A DNA stretch of 15,696 bases from Isotricha intestinalis (lineage: Eukaryota; Ciliophora; Litostomatea; Vestibuliferida; Isotrichidae), in NCBI GenBank assembly GCA_023807065.1, contig JAJJLU010000868.1, positions 1 to 15,696 of the forward strand, written 5' to 3'. Numbering within the stretch: the first letter of the stretch is position 1; the number at the start of each line of letters is the position of its first letter. The position numbers and the translations under genes were made by a program. The notes below the pieces were generated by a model. It was not told where the DNA came from and made no database searches. It was given only the letters and a program-made list of their open reading frames with translations. Below are positions 1 to 7,917 of this stretch, in pieces.

Positions 1-17
1 CCCAATCCCCAATCCCC
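1..17 (+). repeat. Telomeric repeat, C-rich strand (CCCCAAT heptamer)
   Basis: The window opens with CCCAAT, then CCCCAAT, then CCCC, which is about 2.5 units of a 7-nt repeat; the sequence then becomes non-repetitive AT-rich DNA. A C-rich strand running 5' to 3' inward is what a left chromosome end shows. The unit differs from CCCCAA (Tetrahymena), CCCCAAAA (spirotrichs) and CCCTAAA-type repeats. It is short here, probably trimmed by assembly. The single G-bearing patch just inside (ACAGGGACA, 22-30) is where unique sequence begins. Confidence 0.8.
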
Positions 18-942
18 ATTTACAGGGACAATTATTAGAATTTTCTCTAAAAAACAAAAAATAATTTTTAATTTAATTTATTATTCTTTTATTTAAAATA
101 TTTATTTACTTTAATTAAAAGATTATTTAAATATGATAATTCAAATTAAATATCATTTTTTTCCAAATTTTTAGTTAATATTAATGATAAAATATTTTAC
201 TTAAATAGTATATATAGAATATTATTTTATATTATTAAAAAAAATAAGAATCATCAAGAATTAAAATATTTTATTTTTAAAATAAATGATTAATTTTAGT
301 TAAAAACAAAGTTTTAAATATATTTTTTATGAATTTATGAGAAAAATAGATTCCTTTTTTCATATATTATTTTCAATTATTATCTTAAGAAAAACATTTA
401 AAAATTTATTAATTATTAGAAGTACCTATATTTTCATTTTAAATTGGAATAAAAAGTAAATAATCACAATTTTAAGTCATTGATTATTGAATTACATAAA
501 TTATTAATAATCAGAATAACAACATTTGTATATATATTTACGGAAAATTTTCCACTTAAAATAAGCCATATTAGAAAAAAGTTAAAAATAATTTTGAAGA
601 AATGTTCAAAAAATTAAAATTGTAAGATTATTTCCTGTAAATGTATTATGTGGATTAAACATAAATATGGGTTTAATTTGTGATCTTTTTGAGCTCTTTG
701 AATGAATGTGAAAAAAGAAGAATACTATAATGATTGTCAGGAATTAATAGATGAATGTAAATAATTTCATAAAATGGATTAAACAAAAATTAAATTTATT
801 TTCTCTTCTTTCTTATTTTGTACTTTAAATTCATTATCAAAAATTCTTTTCACATTTATTGATGAATCAATTAAATTTACATTGAAAGAATTCATGAATT
901 TAAGTTAAAAAAATTTAATAAAATGAGTAATAATTTATAGAT
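18..942. other. Subtelomeric region without an intact gene
   Basis: About 900 bp between the telomere and the first intact coding frame. Bases 18-600 are almost pure A/T with stops in every frame, and I see no gene or RNA there. Bases 600-900 are noticeably richer in G and C and carry several short open frames on both strands, described separately. An 11-mer, TGGATTAAACA, occurs twice (651-661 and 775-785). I see no array of subtelomeric repeats. Confidence 0.6.
673..895 (-). pseudogene. Coding-like subtelomeric fragments, frame broken
   Basis: On the minus strand an ATG at 895 opens 38 codons with mixed amino-acid composition and stops at TAA (781-779). One base over, a second frame runs open for about 36 codons across that stop and ends at TAA (675-673). 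Joining the two would need a single-base shift near 781-785; no 25-28 nt GT...AG intron fits there. The plus strand also has a 20-codon ATG frame at 702-764, with residues such as N-D-C-Q-E-L-I-D-E-C-K, so the coding strand is itself uncertain. I recognise no family. It could be a decayed gene end near the telomere, a gene with a sequencing error, or chance openness caused by locally higher GC. Confidence 0.25.
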
Positions 943-1599
943 TTAATTTATATGAATATTAGAAAGATTATAAGTATTACTTTCATTAATATTATTACTA
1001 ATATTTCTATGATGAACTTTAGGAAGTTTTATACTTTTACTTATTTTATAATCATTTAAATAATTATTATAAATATCATTATTTTTTTCAATCAAAAAAT
1101 CTTCATTTATAAAATTATCAGATATAATATTTGTTCCAAATAAATTCCCATCAATAATTTTTTTTTTTTTATCAAAACTTTCAATTTTTGGAATTTGAAA
1201 ATTTTCAAAAGAAATTCCTTTTCTTTTTGCCCAATTCATTTTAATTCTGTTAAATTTCATAGAATAACTTTTATAATTTCCTTTCAAACAATTTTTATTT
1301 TCTGAATTTTGAAAAGGTAATTTTCTATCAGTATTAAAATTTTCATATTTTGAAAATCCACTATAAATATTTAAAGGAGAAAAATTTTCTGTGTTTAAAT
1401 AATTATGATTATTATTTCTATATATTTTACTATTATTATTTGATTTTATTTGATTTACTATACTTAATTTTTGTGATTTTTCCTTTTTTATTGTTTGAAT
1501 ATTTAACATTTTTCTAAAAGAATTTATGTCTCCTTTTGATAAAAATTTTTCAAGTAAAATATGATGTTTTTTTTCTATTTCATCTTCTTCGTTTTCCAT
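943..1599 (-). CDS. Hypothetical Asn/Lys-rich protein, 218 aa
   Basis: I do not recognise this protein. It begins with a strongly charged stretch (M-E-N-E-E-D-E-I-E-K-K) and a short predicted helix to about residue 35, then becomes low-complexity and rich in Asn, Lys, Ser and Ile. It has no signal peptide, membrane segment or catalytic motif that I can see. The start is well supported: the triplet immediately upstream of the ATG is an in-frame TAA. The frame ends at TAA. It is the gene nearest the telomere with an unbroken frame. Composition and codon choice match the other hypothetical genes in the window, which makes a real gene more likely than a chance frame. An unseen 3' exon cannot be excluded. 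Confidence 0.6.
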   Translation of the reverse strand: MENEEDEIEKKHHILLEKFLSKGDINSFRKMLNIQTIKKEKSQKLSIVNQIKSNNNSKIYRNNNHNYLNTENFSPLNIYSGFSKYENFNTDRKLPFQNSENKNCLKGNYKSYSMKFNRIKMNWAKRKGISFENFQIPKIESFDKKKKIIDGNLFGTNIISDNFINEDFLIEKNNDIYNNYLNDYKISKSIKLPKVHHRNISNNINESNTYNLSNIHIN

Positions 1600-2267
1600 T
1601 TAAGTTATTTTTTTATTTATTTTATTTTTAAAAAAATATATTACCAATATATTTTTTTAAATGAATGTTGAATATTTATATTATTTCATTTAAAAAATTC
1701 ATCATTAAATATTTTTATGTTTTAAATTTTTTCAATTTTTAACATTAATTATAATTTCTTTAAGTTTGATTAACTGATTCATTAATTCTTTATTTTTTTT
1801 CTTTTATCTTCAATATTATTTTTAGATAAATTTAATTTATTATTATCGTTATTAATATTAAATAATTCTTTTTTCTAATATTTTATTTCAATTTCAACAA
1901 AATCTTTTAAATGAATTAATAAAAACACCATTATTTTCTAAATTTCTCTCTTTTATATTTGGTGATCAATTAAAAAATTGTTATATATAGAAGTTAAATT
2001 TTCTTTTATTTATTTTTTTATTATTACTTATATTCATTTGTTTAAACATTTTTTAATAATATCAATTGTTTAATTATTTATTTTCCTAAATTATGAGTTT
2101 TTCATAAATAAAAAACGAGAACAATTAATTTTTAAATCGGATTGATTACGGTTATAATATATAATAATATATAACATAAAAAAATAAAAAAATAATATAT
2201 AATCAAAATATCCAAAAAAAAAATTAATAAACTATAAGAAAAAGCACAAGTTTTAAAGAAAAAAAAA
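1600..2267. other. Intergenic region with a broken coding-like stretch
   Basis: Bases 1600-1731 are A/T runs with no open frame. Bases 1732-2049 hold the broken frames described separately. Bases 2050-2267 form the upstream region of the zinc-finger gene: TATA-like runs at 2155-2175, then an A-rich leader directly before the ATG at 2268. I see no RNA gene. Confidence 0.5.
1732..2049 (-). pseudogene. Decayed coiled-coil-type gene fragment
   Basis: The minus strand reads like Asn/Lys-rich coding sequence but changes frame several times. An ATG at 2049 opens 22 codons. Removing a GT...AG intron of 25 nt near 2029-2005 would extend this to a different tail, which ends at TAA. Further on, a frame with residues K-E-L-F-N-I-N-N-D-N-N-K-L-N stops just after an A8 run. 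The neighbouring frame then continues with K-E-L-M-N-Q-L-I-K-L-K-E to a TGA (1734-1732). I tried the possible GT...AG introns and found no set that gives one continuous standard-code frame. A pseudogene with indels, or homopolymer sequencing errors in a live gene, would both explain it. Confidence 0.3.
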
Positions 2268-2831
2268 ATGTCAAATTTTAATATAAATAAAATTCCAATA
2301 TTACCGTTAAATAATATAGAACAAACAGCAATGACTCAACTTCAAATTCAAAATTTGATATATTTATATTATTTTTACAACGAATTTACTTCTTCAATAA
2401 TAAATGGAAGTGAAATAATTAAAAATATAAATAATAATAACATAGAAAATAGCTTTTTAAATTTAAATGAAAAAAATATTTTGAATTCTCAAAAAAAAAA
2501 ATTTCCTATAATAGAAGGAAGAGAATATATAATAATAAATAAAAATAATAAAAAAAAAATTTTCTGTTGTAAATATCCAAATTGTAATAACATATATCGT
2601 TCAAAAGAGAATTTAATTTTACATTTTAAAAATAAACATTTAATGGAAAAACCATATCAATGTAATTTTTGTAATGCTTCTTTTTCACATAGAAATGGAA
2701 AAATTTATCATGAAAGAAAAGAACATACTAAAATATTTCCACATATTTGTTTTTTTCAAAATTGCCAAATGAAATTTCCTAGTAAAAGTTCTCTTAATTA
2801 TCATTTAAAACATACTCATAATTGTCTTTAG
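2268..2831 (+). CDS. C2H2 zinc-finger protein with three C-terminal fingers, 187 aa
   Basis: A probable nucleic-acid-binding protein. The first 95 residues are Asn/Ile-rich with no clear domain. Three classical C2H2 fingers follow: finger 1 with C101, C106, H119 and H124; finger 2 with C132, C135, H148 and H153; finger 3 with C161, C166, H179 and H184 (H182 could substitute). Each has 12 residues between the second Cys and first His. The linker between fingers 1 and 2 ends in E-K-P-Y, as in the canonical TGEKPY linker; the other linker does not. Tandem C2H2 fingers of this kind usually contact DNA, but the target here is unknown. The start is supported by an in-frame TAA 30 nt upstream. The frame ends at TAG, one of three different stops used in this window. 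Confidence 0.85.
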   Translation: MSNFNINKIPILPLNNIEQTAMTQLQIQNLIYLYYFYNEFTSSIINGSEIIKNINNNNIENSFLNLNEKNILNSQKKKFPIIEGREYIIINKNNKKKIFCCKYPNCNNIYRSKENLILHFKNKHLMEKPYQCNFCNASFSHRNGKIYHERKEHTKIFPHICFFQNCQMKFPSKSSLNYHLKHTHNCL

Positions 2832-3365
2832 AAAATTTTTTTTTTAGGTTTTTATTTTAGGATTTTTTTGTATATTATTATTTTAGGTTTTTTTGAGAAT
2901 TATTTTTTCATTAATTTATTAAAAATTTAGTTTTTTGTATATTTGATTCTATTAAAAAAATGATTTTTATTAGTTATAATATATTAAATAAATTAAAAAA
3001 GATATATGATAAGATAAAATTTTATTTTTAAAATTTTAATTTTATATTTTTTAAATATTTATTTTATTTTTAATATATAAAACTTAAAATTTAATTAATT
3101 CCTTTACTATTTGTGATTTTATTTTAAAGAATAACTTCTTTGATAATTGATTATTATTCTTCCATAAAAAATTTTTAACGCAAATATTTTTTAAATTATT
3201 TAATATTAATTTCTATAATTAATTATTTATTCTTTTATAATTTCTATATATTATTTTGTTTTAATTTTTAAATTAATTGTTAGAATAAATGATAAATCAA
3301 TTTAAAAAATTTGTTTTTTGAAAAAATTTTTTTCTATATAAATATAAAACTAATTTAATTTATAA
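2832..3365. other. Convergent intergenic region
   Basis: This lies between the 3' ends of the zinc-finger gene (+) and the coiled-coil gene (-). Just after the zinc-finger stop, TTTTAGG occurs three times in poly-T context (2842-2848, 2855-2861, 2881-2887). The rest is A/T homopolymer and TATA-like DNA. I see no open frame, RNA gene or convincing hairpin. Confidence 0.55.
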
Positions 3366-4480
3366 TTACTTTTTAATTTCCATTTGTTTTTGTTGAGTAA
3401 TTTTTGTAATTAATAATTTATTATTGCTTTTCTTAAGAAAATCACATAAACTTTGTTTTTTATTTTTTAAAATAATTTTTTTAGTAAGATTACTAACTTT
3501 AATATCTGAATTTCCATTAATAATACTTAGACAACTGAAATTATGTTGTGAATTTTTTTCAATAGATTTCTCTTTACTTCTCTCTCGGTAAGATTTATTA
3601 TATTCTTTATTTCTTGTAATAATATCCATTCTTTTACTCATTATTTTCTTATATTCACTTAATTTTTCATTTGTTTTAATTTTTTCAATCGGAAAAGATT
3701 TCTTCATTAAATTAATTCTTATTACTGATTTTTCTTTTGAAACTCCTGAATTTATATAAGTCGAATTTGTTGAACTCATATTTATAAGATTTGTATATGA
3801 ATGAGTAATTAAATTACTGTTTGAATTACTCTTTTTAAAAAATTTTGATTCAAAATGTTTTATTTCTTTTTCTTTTTCATTTATTAAATTTTTTAATTTA
3901 TTTTCACTTTGAATTAAATTATTATTTATTTCTTCTAAATTTTTTAATTTTAATTTTAATTTATCAATTTTTGTTACATATTTTGAAATTTTTTCTTCAT
4001 TTTGTTTATAATTTTCCTATATTATTTTAATATAAATTATATACTAATTTCTTTGCTAATATTAAATTTTCTTTTTCTAATTCATCGATTTTATCTAATA
4101 AACTTTCTAAATATAATTTTAACTGATGTTGAATTCCAATATGTTCTCTATTATTACTTTCTTCTTTTCTTAATAATATTTCATAATCATCTGCAAAACA
4201 CTCATTTGATTTATAATTTAAACTTTCTTTTAAATTAGAAAATTGTTTTTCTGATTCAATAGTTACTGATATATCAAATGAAGATTTAATGTATTCAATT
4301 AATGTTAATAAATTTTGCTTATTTAAATTATTAATTTCAAAATCTAATTCTTCTTTACAATTTTCTTTCTCTTTATTCTAATTTATTATTATAATTCTTT
4401 ACTTTTTGAAAATAATTTTTTTTAATATGTAAATATAATTGAATTAAAGCTTTTTTTACTTTATTAAAATCATCATTCAT
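3366..4480 (-). CDS. Coiled-coil protein, 353 aa, three exons
   Basis: Exons are 4480-4403, 4377-4045 and 4016-3366, separated by introns of 25 and 28 nt. All three keep frame (phase 0) and give 353 residues. The ATG at 4480 has an in-frame TAA 18 nt upstream. Residues 1-90 are helical and charged. From about 110 to 195, Leu/Lys/Glu-rich heptads (for example K-L-K-L-K-L-K-N-L-E-E-I) predict a coiled coil. The last 140 residues are basic, Ser/Asn/Lys-rich and probably disordered. I recognise no family; a cytoskeletal or basal-body component would be a guess. It is divergent from the Clf1 gene with 73 bp between starts. Without the introns, only the C-terminal 137 residues would be seen as an open frame. 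Confidence 0.75.
4017..4044 (-). other. Intron 2 of the coiled-coil gene, 28 nt
   Basis: On the coding strand it begins GTATATAA and ends AATATAG. Read through, it meets an in-frame TAA after five codons. Removing it joins K-K-L to E-N-Y in the same frame, and both flanks continue as the coiled coil. Confidence 0.8.
4378..4402 (-). other. Intron 1 of the coiled-coil gene, 25 nt
   Basis: On the coding strand it begins GTAAAGAA and ends AAATTAG. Unspliced, the frame hits TAA immediately after the intron, because 25 is not a multiple of three. Splicing joins F-Q-K to N-K-E and restores a frame open for the rest of the gene. Confidence 0.8.
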
Positions 4481-4553
4481 TTTATTTTGAGAATTATATT
4501 ATTTTTCAATCCAAAAAATTTTAACATTTTAAAAAAAATATTTTTAATAATTA
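4481..4553. promoter_or_regulatory. Compact divergent promoter, coiled-coil gene / Clf1
   Basis: Only 73 bp separate the two start codons, so both transcription starts and both leaders must fit here. The sequence is A/T-only apart from a few C/G positions and ends in A-rich or T-rich stretches directly before each ATG. I see no recognisable TATA box distinct from the background. Confidence 0.5.
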
Positions 4554-6536
4554 ATGTTAAACACAATATCCCAAGAGAATCCATTACAAGATGAAGAAAA
4601 AGTAGGAATGAAACTTCAACAACCTAGAAACAAAGCTCCTTCATCATTTCAAATAACAGCAGAGCAAATAATAAAAGAAAGTCAAGCACATAGAACAGAT
4701 GAAATAGCAATTCCAATTCAAGTAATAAACGATGAAGATGAATTAAATGATTTTAAATTAAGAGTAAGAAAAGAATTTGAAGACCAACTTCGTCGTCAAA
4801 AAGAAAATATAAATTGTTGGTTAAAATATGCAGATTGGGAACAACATCAAACAGAATTTGTAAGAGCGAGATCAATATATGAAAGAGCAATAGAAATAGA
4901 TTATAAAAATGAAAGTATTTGGATGAGATATGCAGAAATGGAAATGAAACATAAATTTATAAATTATGCAAGAAATGTTTTTGAAAGAGCTTGTAAATTA
5001 TTACCTAAAGTAGATAAATTTTGGTTAAATTGGACTTTAATGGAAGAAAAATTAGGTAATTATATTGGAGCAAGAGAAATTTATAAAAGTTGGATGAGTT
5101 ATAATCCTGATGATAAAGCTTGGATTTCTTTTTCTAAATTTGAAGAAAGAATGGGACAAATTGATAATTGTAGAAATGTGCTTTATGATTATATGAATGT
5201 TAAAAATAGTTCTCAAAGTTATATTAAAGTTGCTAAATTTGAAGAAAAACATCACAATATTAAAAACGCAAGAAATATTTATGAGAAAGGAATTCAAAAT
5301 TTAGGAAATGAAGCTTTGAAAGAAAAATATTTTATGGAATATATTAAATTTGAGATGAAATATAAAAATTATGATAAATGTAGAGAATTATTTAAATTCG
5401 CTTTAGAAAATATTAAAGAAGATAAAAATAAATTAAGTGAATTTTATGAAAAATTTGAAAAAATGTATGGAACAAAAGAAACATTAGATGAAATGATAAT
5501 TAAAAAAAGGAAATTATATTATGAAAATGAATTAGAAAAAAACAATATGAATTATGATTTTTGGTTTGATTATTTGAAATTAGAAGAAGATTATGGTACA
5601 AAAGAATCAATAAGAGAATTATATGAAAAAGCAATAAGTAATGTTCCTCCAATAAATGAAAAAAAATATTGGAGAAGATATATTTATTTATGGATAAATT
5701 ATGCTTTTTATGAAGAATTAATTAATAAAGATATTGAAAGAGCAGGTGAAATATATAAAAATGTATTAAACTTAATTCCACATAATATATTTACATTTGG
5801 AAAAATATGGATTCTTTATGCAGAATATTATATAAGAAATAATAATTTAGATAAAGCAAGAAAAATATTTGGATTAAATTTAGCAGTTTGTCCAAAAGAA
5901 AATGTAATAAAAAGATATTTAAATATAGAAGAAGATTTAGGTAATATAGATAGAGTAAGAACAATATTTCAATCGTATATAGAAAAAAAACCAGAAAATT
6001 CAAAAATGTGGATTAAATATGCTGAATTTGAAAAAGATTTAGAAGAATATGAAAGATGTGAAAGTATATATGAAGCTGCTTTAACAATCAATTTAGATTA
6101 TCCTGAAGATGTTTGGAAAAGTTATATTAATTCAGTATATGAAAATCATGATAAAGTTATTAATTTATATGAAAGATTATTAAAAAAATCTAAACATATT
6201 AAAGTCTGGTTAAGTTATATTAAATATGAATTAGAAATGGAAAAATTAGATAAAATGAGAAATTTATGTCAAAGAGCTATTGATTTTTTTAAAAAAGAAA
6301 ATTTAAAAAAAGAAAGAAAAGAAATTATTGAATTTTGGATTAATTGTGAAAAAGATGATAATGAAAAAGAAAGAATTAAGAAAATGTTACCTTCTATTAA
6401 AAAAATTACTAAGAAAAATGAAGAAGGAATTATTGAAGAAGTTGATGACTTAGTTTTTCCTGATGATGAAAAAGAAAATAAAGGTTTGAAAATATTAGGA
6501 AATGCACTTAAATGGAATGAAAATATTCAAGAATAA
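4554..6536 (+). CDS. CRNKL1: Crooked-neck/Clf1 pre-mRNA splicing factor (HAT repeats), 660 aa
   Basis: A scaffold protein of the Prp19-associated (NineTeen) complex, needed for spliceosome activation in the nucleus. An N-terminal N-K-A-P-S..Q-I-T-A-E-Q motif (27-38) and E-D-E-L-N-D-F-K-L-R (61-70) match the conserved Crooked-neck start. About 15 half-a-TPR (HAT) repeats then fill residues 85-600, each with a Trp near its start and an A-R-x-I-Y/F-E-R-A helix (for example 88-118, 123-150, 334-366, 483-512). The block N-V-P-P-I-N-E-K-K-Y-W-R-R-Y (363-376) is a family hallmark. The acidic C-terminus has D-D-L-V-F-P-D-D-E (631-639), the counterpart of the metazoan Y-I-F-P-E-D motif. Length is close to yeast Clf1. 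It has no introns, and an in-frame TAA lies 6 nt upstream of the ATG. Arg codons CGT appear only near the 5' end. Confidence 0.97.
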   Translation: MLNTISQENPLQDEEKVGMKLQQPRNKAPSSFQITAEQIIKESQAHRTDEIAIPIQVINDEDELNDFKLRVRKEFEDQLRRQKENINCWLKYADWEQHQTEFVRARSIYERAIEIDYKNESIWMRYAEMEMKHKFINYARNVFERACKLLPKVDKFWLNWTLMEEKLGNYIGAREIYKSWMSYNPDDKAWISFSKFEERMGQIDNCRNVLYDYMNVKNSSQSYIKVAKFEEKHHNIKNARNIYEKGIQNLGNEALKEKYFMEYIKFEMKYKNYDKCRELFKFALENIKEDKNKLSEFYEKFEKMYGTKETLDEMIIKKRKLYYENELEKNNMNYDFWFDYLKLEEDYGTKESIRELYEKAISNVPPINEKKYWRRYIYLWINYAFYEELINKDIERAGEIYKNVLNLIPHNIFTFGKIWILYAEYYIRNNNLDKARKIFGLNLAVCPKENVIKRYLNIEEDLGNIDRVRTIFQSYIEKKPENSKMWIKYAEFEKDLEEYERCESIYEAALTINLDYPEDVWKSYINSVYENHDKVINLYERLLKKSKHIKVWLSYIKYELEMEKLDKMRNLCQRAIDFFKKENLKKERKEIIEFWINCEKDDNEKERIKKMLPSIKKITKKNEEGIIEEVDDLVFPDDEKENKGLKILGNALKWNENIQE

Positions 6537-6738
6537 AAATATATGTAATTATTATATATAATAAACCTTATTTATAAAAAATAAAATATTATAAATTAAA
6601 ATAAATAATTTTATTTTGAAAAATAAATTAGATTTATAAAATAAAAATTCTTTTATTATATAATTATATATTTATAACTCATAAATATTTATAAAATGAT
6701 TATATACTATTATATAAAATATATTTTTTCCTCAAAAT

Positions 6739-7449
6739 TTAAAAGCAAATATCACAACTTCTTCCATCATTATCTTTATTAATTTCTTGTTCATAATTAA
6801 GTGAAAAGACTTTATCTTCATTTTCAAATTTAATTCCATTTTTTTCTTTTTCTAAATCATATTCATATAAAATTTTAGCAGAATTAAAAATAAATTCTTG
6901 TGCATTAAATCCATCTTTAGCAGAAGTTTCTAAAAATAAATCAAAATTATTTTCATTTGAAAAATTTTTTCCTTCTTCAAAACTAACTTCTCTATTTGAA
7001 TCTAAATCCATTTTATTTCCAATTAAAATTAATTTTATATCACTTGAAGCATAAGATTTAATTTCTCTTAACCAATAATTTATAGTATTAAAACTTTCAA
7101 TATCATCAATTGAATAAACTAAAATTGCTAAATTAGTTCTTTTATAAAAAGTGGAAATAATAGATTTAAAAAGTTCTTGACCACATGTATCCCAAGTTTG
7201 AAGTAATATTTTTTTTTTGTCAATTTCTGTTAAAATATTATAATATTCAAATCCTAAAGTTGATTGACTATTTACGTTGAATTGATTTCTAAGAGCTTTT
7301 ATTATTAAAGAAGTCTTTCCTACTCCTGTATTTCCTAGTAATATTATCTTAAATTTTTTATCTGCTTTATATTGTTTATTTATATTTTGCTTTATATTTT
7401 TTAAAGAATTTTCATTATCCTTCGTTTCCTCTTTTTTTATATCTGTCAT
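6739..7449 (-). CDS. Rab-family small GTPase, 236 aa
   Basis: A GTP switch, probably acting on vesicle traffic at membranes. The P-loop G-N-T-G-V-G-K-T-S is at 39-47, with switch I Thr64 (S-T-L-G-F), switch II W-D-T-C-G-Q-E at 86-92, base-binding N-K-M-D at 145-148 and S-A-K at 176-178. Ala of the usual WDTAGQE is replaced by Cys89. A 32-residue charged N-terminal extension precedes the fold, and a hypervariable tail of about 35 residues ends C-D-I-C-F. The tail has two cysteines, suitable for prenylation, but it is not a standard CC, CXC or CAAX terminus. The absence of a Ran acidic tail and of an Arf myristoylation site argues for Rab. I cannot assign a subfamily. An in-frame TAA 9 nt upstream supports the start. 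It converges on Clf1, with about 200 bp of A/T between the stops. Confidence 0.92.
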   Translation of the reverse strand: MTDIKKEETKDNENSLKNIKQNINKQYKADKKFKIILLGNTGVGKTSLIIKALRNQFNVNSQSTLGFEYYNILTEIDKKKILLQTWDTCGQELFKSIISTFYKRTNLAILVYSIDDIESFNTINYWLREIKSYASSDIKLILIGNKMDLDSNREVSFEEGKNFSNENNFDLFLETSAKDGFNAQEFIFNSAKILYEYDLEKEKNGIKFENEDKVFSLNYEQEINKDNDGRSCDICF

Positions 7450-7917
7450 AATAATTTAAAACTATTATTTAATATATTTTATTTATATATTTTATATTAA
7501 TTGAATTAATTAATAAGGAAAAAAAATAATAAAGTTTATGATATATATTTATTTTGAAACACCCATATCCAATAAGAGAAAGATAAATTATATCAATTTC
7601 TCATAAAAAATCATAGGAATAGTGAAGTTTATTTGTCATGCTTATATTTAATATATTAAAGTAAAGATTGATAAAAACCCAAGGATTTATTTATTCCTCT
7701 TTTTTAATCTTAGAGATTTAAAATGCATATCTCTCATAAAAAATAAAACATAGGGTCAACCTTTGTTCACATATTTCTAAACATACATTCCAAGGTATAC
7801 TAGTTAGGCAACTTAAAAAGTTTAAATTATATCAAAAAAAATTCTTTCTTATAAATTTAAATAAAAAATTGATAAAAACCTCTTTAAAAAAACAATAAAA
7901 AAAACATATATAAAAAA
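7450..7917. promoter_or_regulatory. Divergent promoter region, Rab / kinesin-2
   Basis: This 468-bp gap separates the two divergent genes and is richer in G and C than other intergenic DNA here. A perfect 13-mer ATTGATAAAAACC occurs twice in the same orientation (7667-7679 and 7868-7880), the second copy 38 nt before the kinesin ATG. TCTCATAAAAAAT is also repeated (about 7600 and 7733). I found no open frame longer than about 20 codons and no tRNA-like fold. The repeats are candidate protein-binding sites. Confidence 0.45.

Noticed and set aside
18..645. ATTTACAGG beside the telomere and an inverted copy near 633-642 as a possible chromosome-breakage signal
   Set aside because: A 9-nt match with only three G/C positions is weak, and I have no second chromosome end to compare.
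702..924. A 74-codon plus-strand protein if TAA is read as Gln
   Set aside because: All conserved genes here use the standard code, and in DNA this AT-rich, removing TAA from the stop set opens long frames by chance.
2820..2935. A possible 3' intron and extra exon for the zinc-finger gene, using GTCTTTAG
   Set aside because: The product would be a run of Phe/Ile/Leu without features, and the TAG directly after the third finger is a natural end.
3845..4238. Plus-strand open frames of 61 and 78 codons rich in Leu, Phe and Ile
   Set aside because: They are the antisense of the spliced coiled-coil gene; their hydrophobic composition is the complement of Lys/Asn/Glu codons.
5052..6003. Minus-strand open frames (5052-5297 and 5791-6003) inside Clf1
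   Set aside because: Clf1 is strongly conserved over this whole stretch; these are complementary shadows with no motif.
7560..7830. Possible tRNA or small RNA gene in the GC-richer part of the Rab/kinesin gap
   Set aside because: I could not build an acceptor stem plus T-loop or any long stable helix; promoter DNA is the simpler reading.
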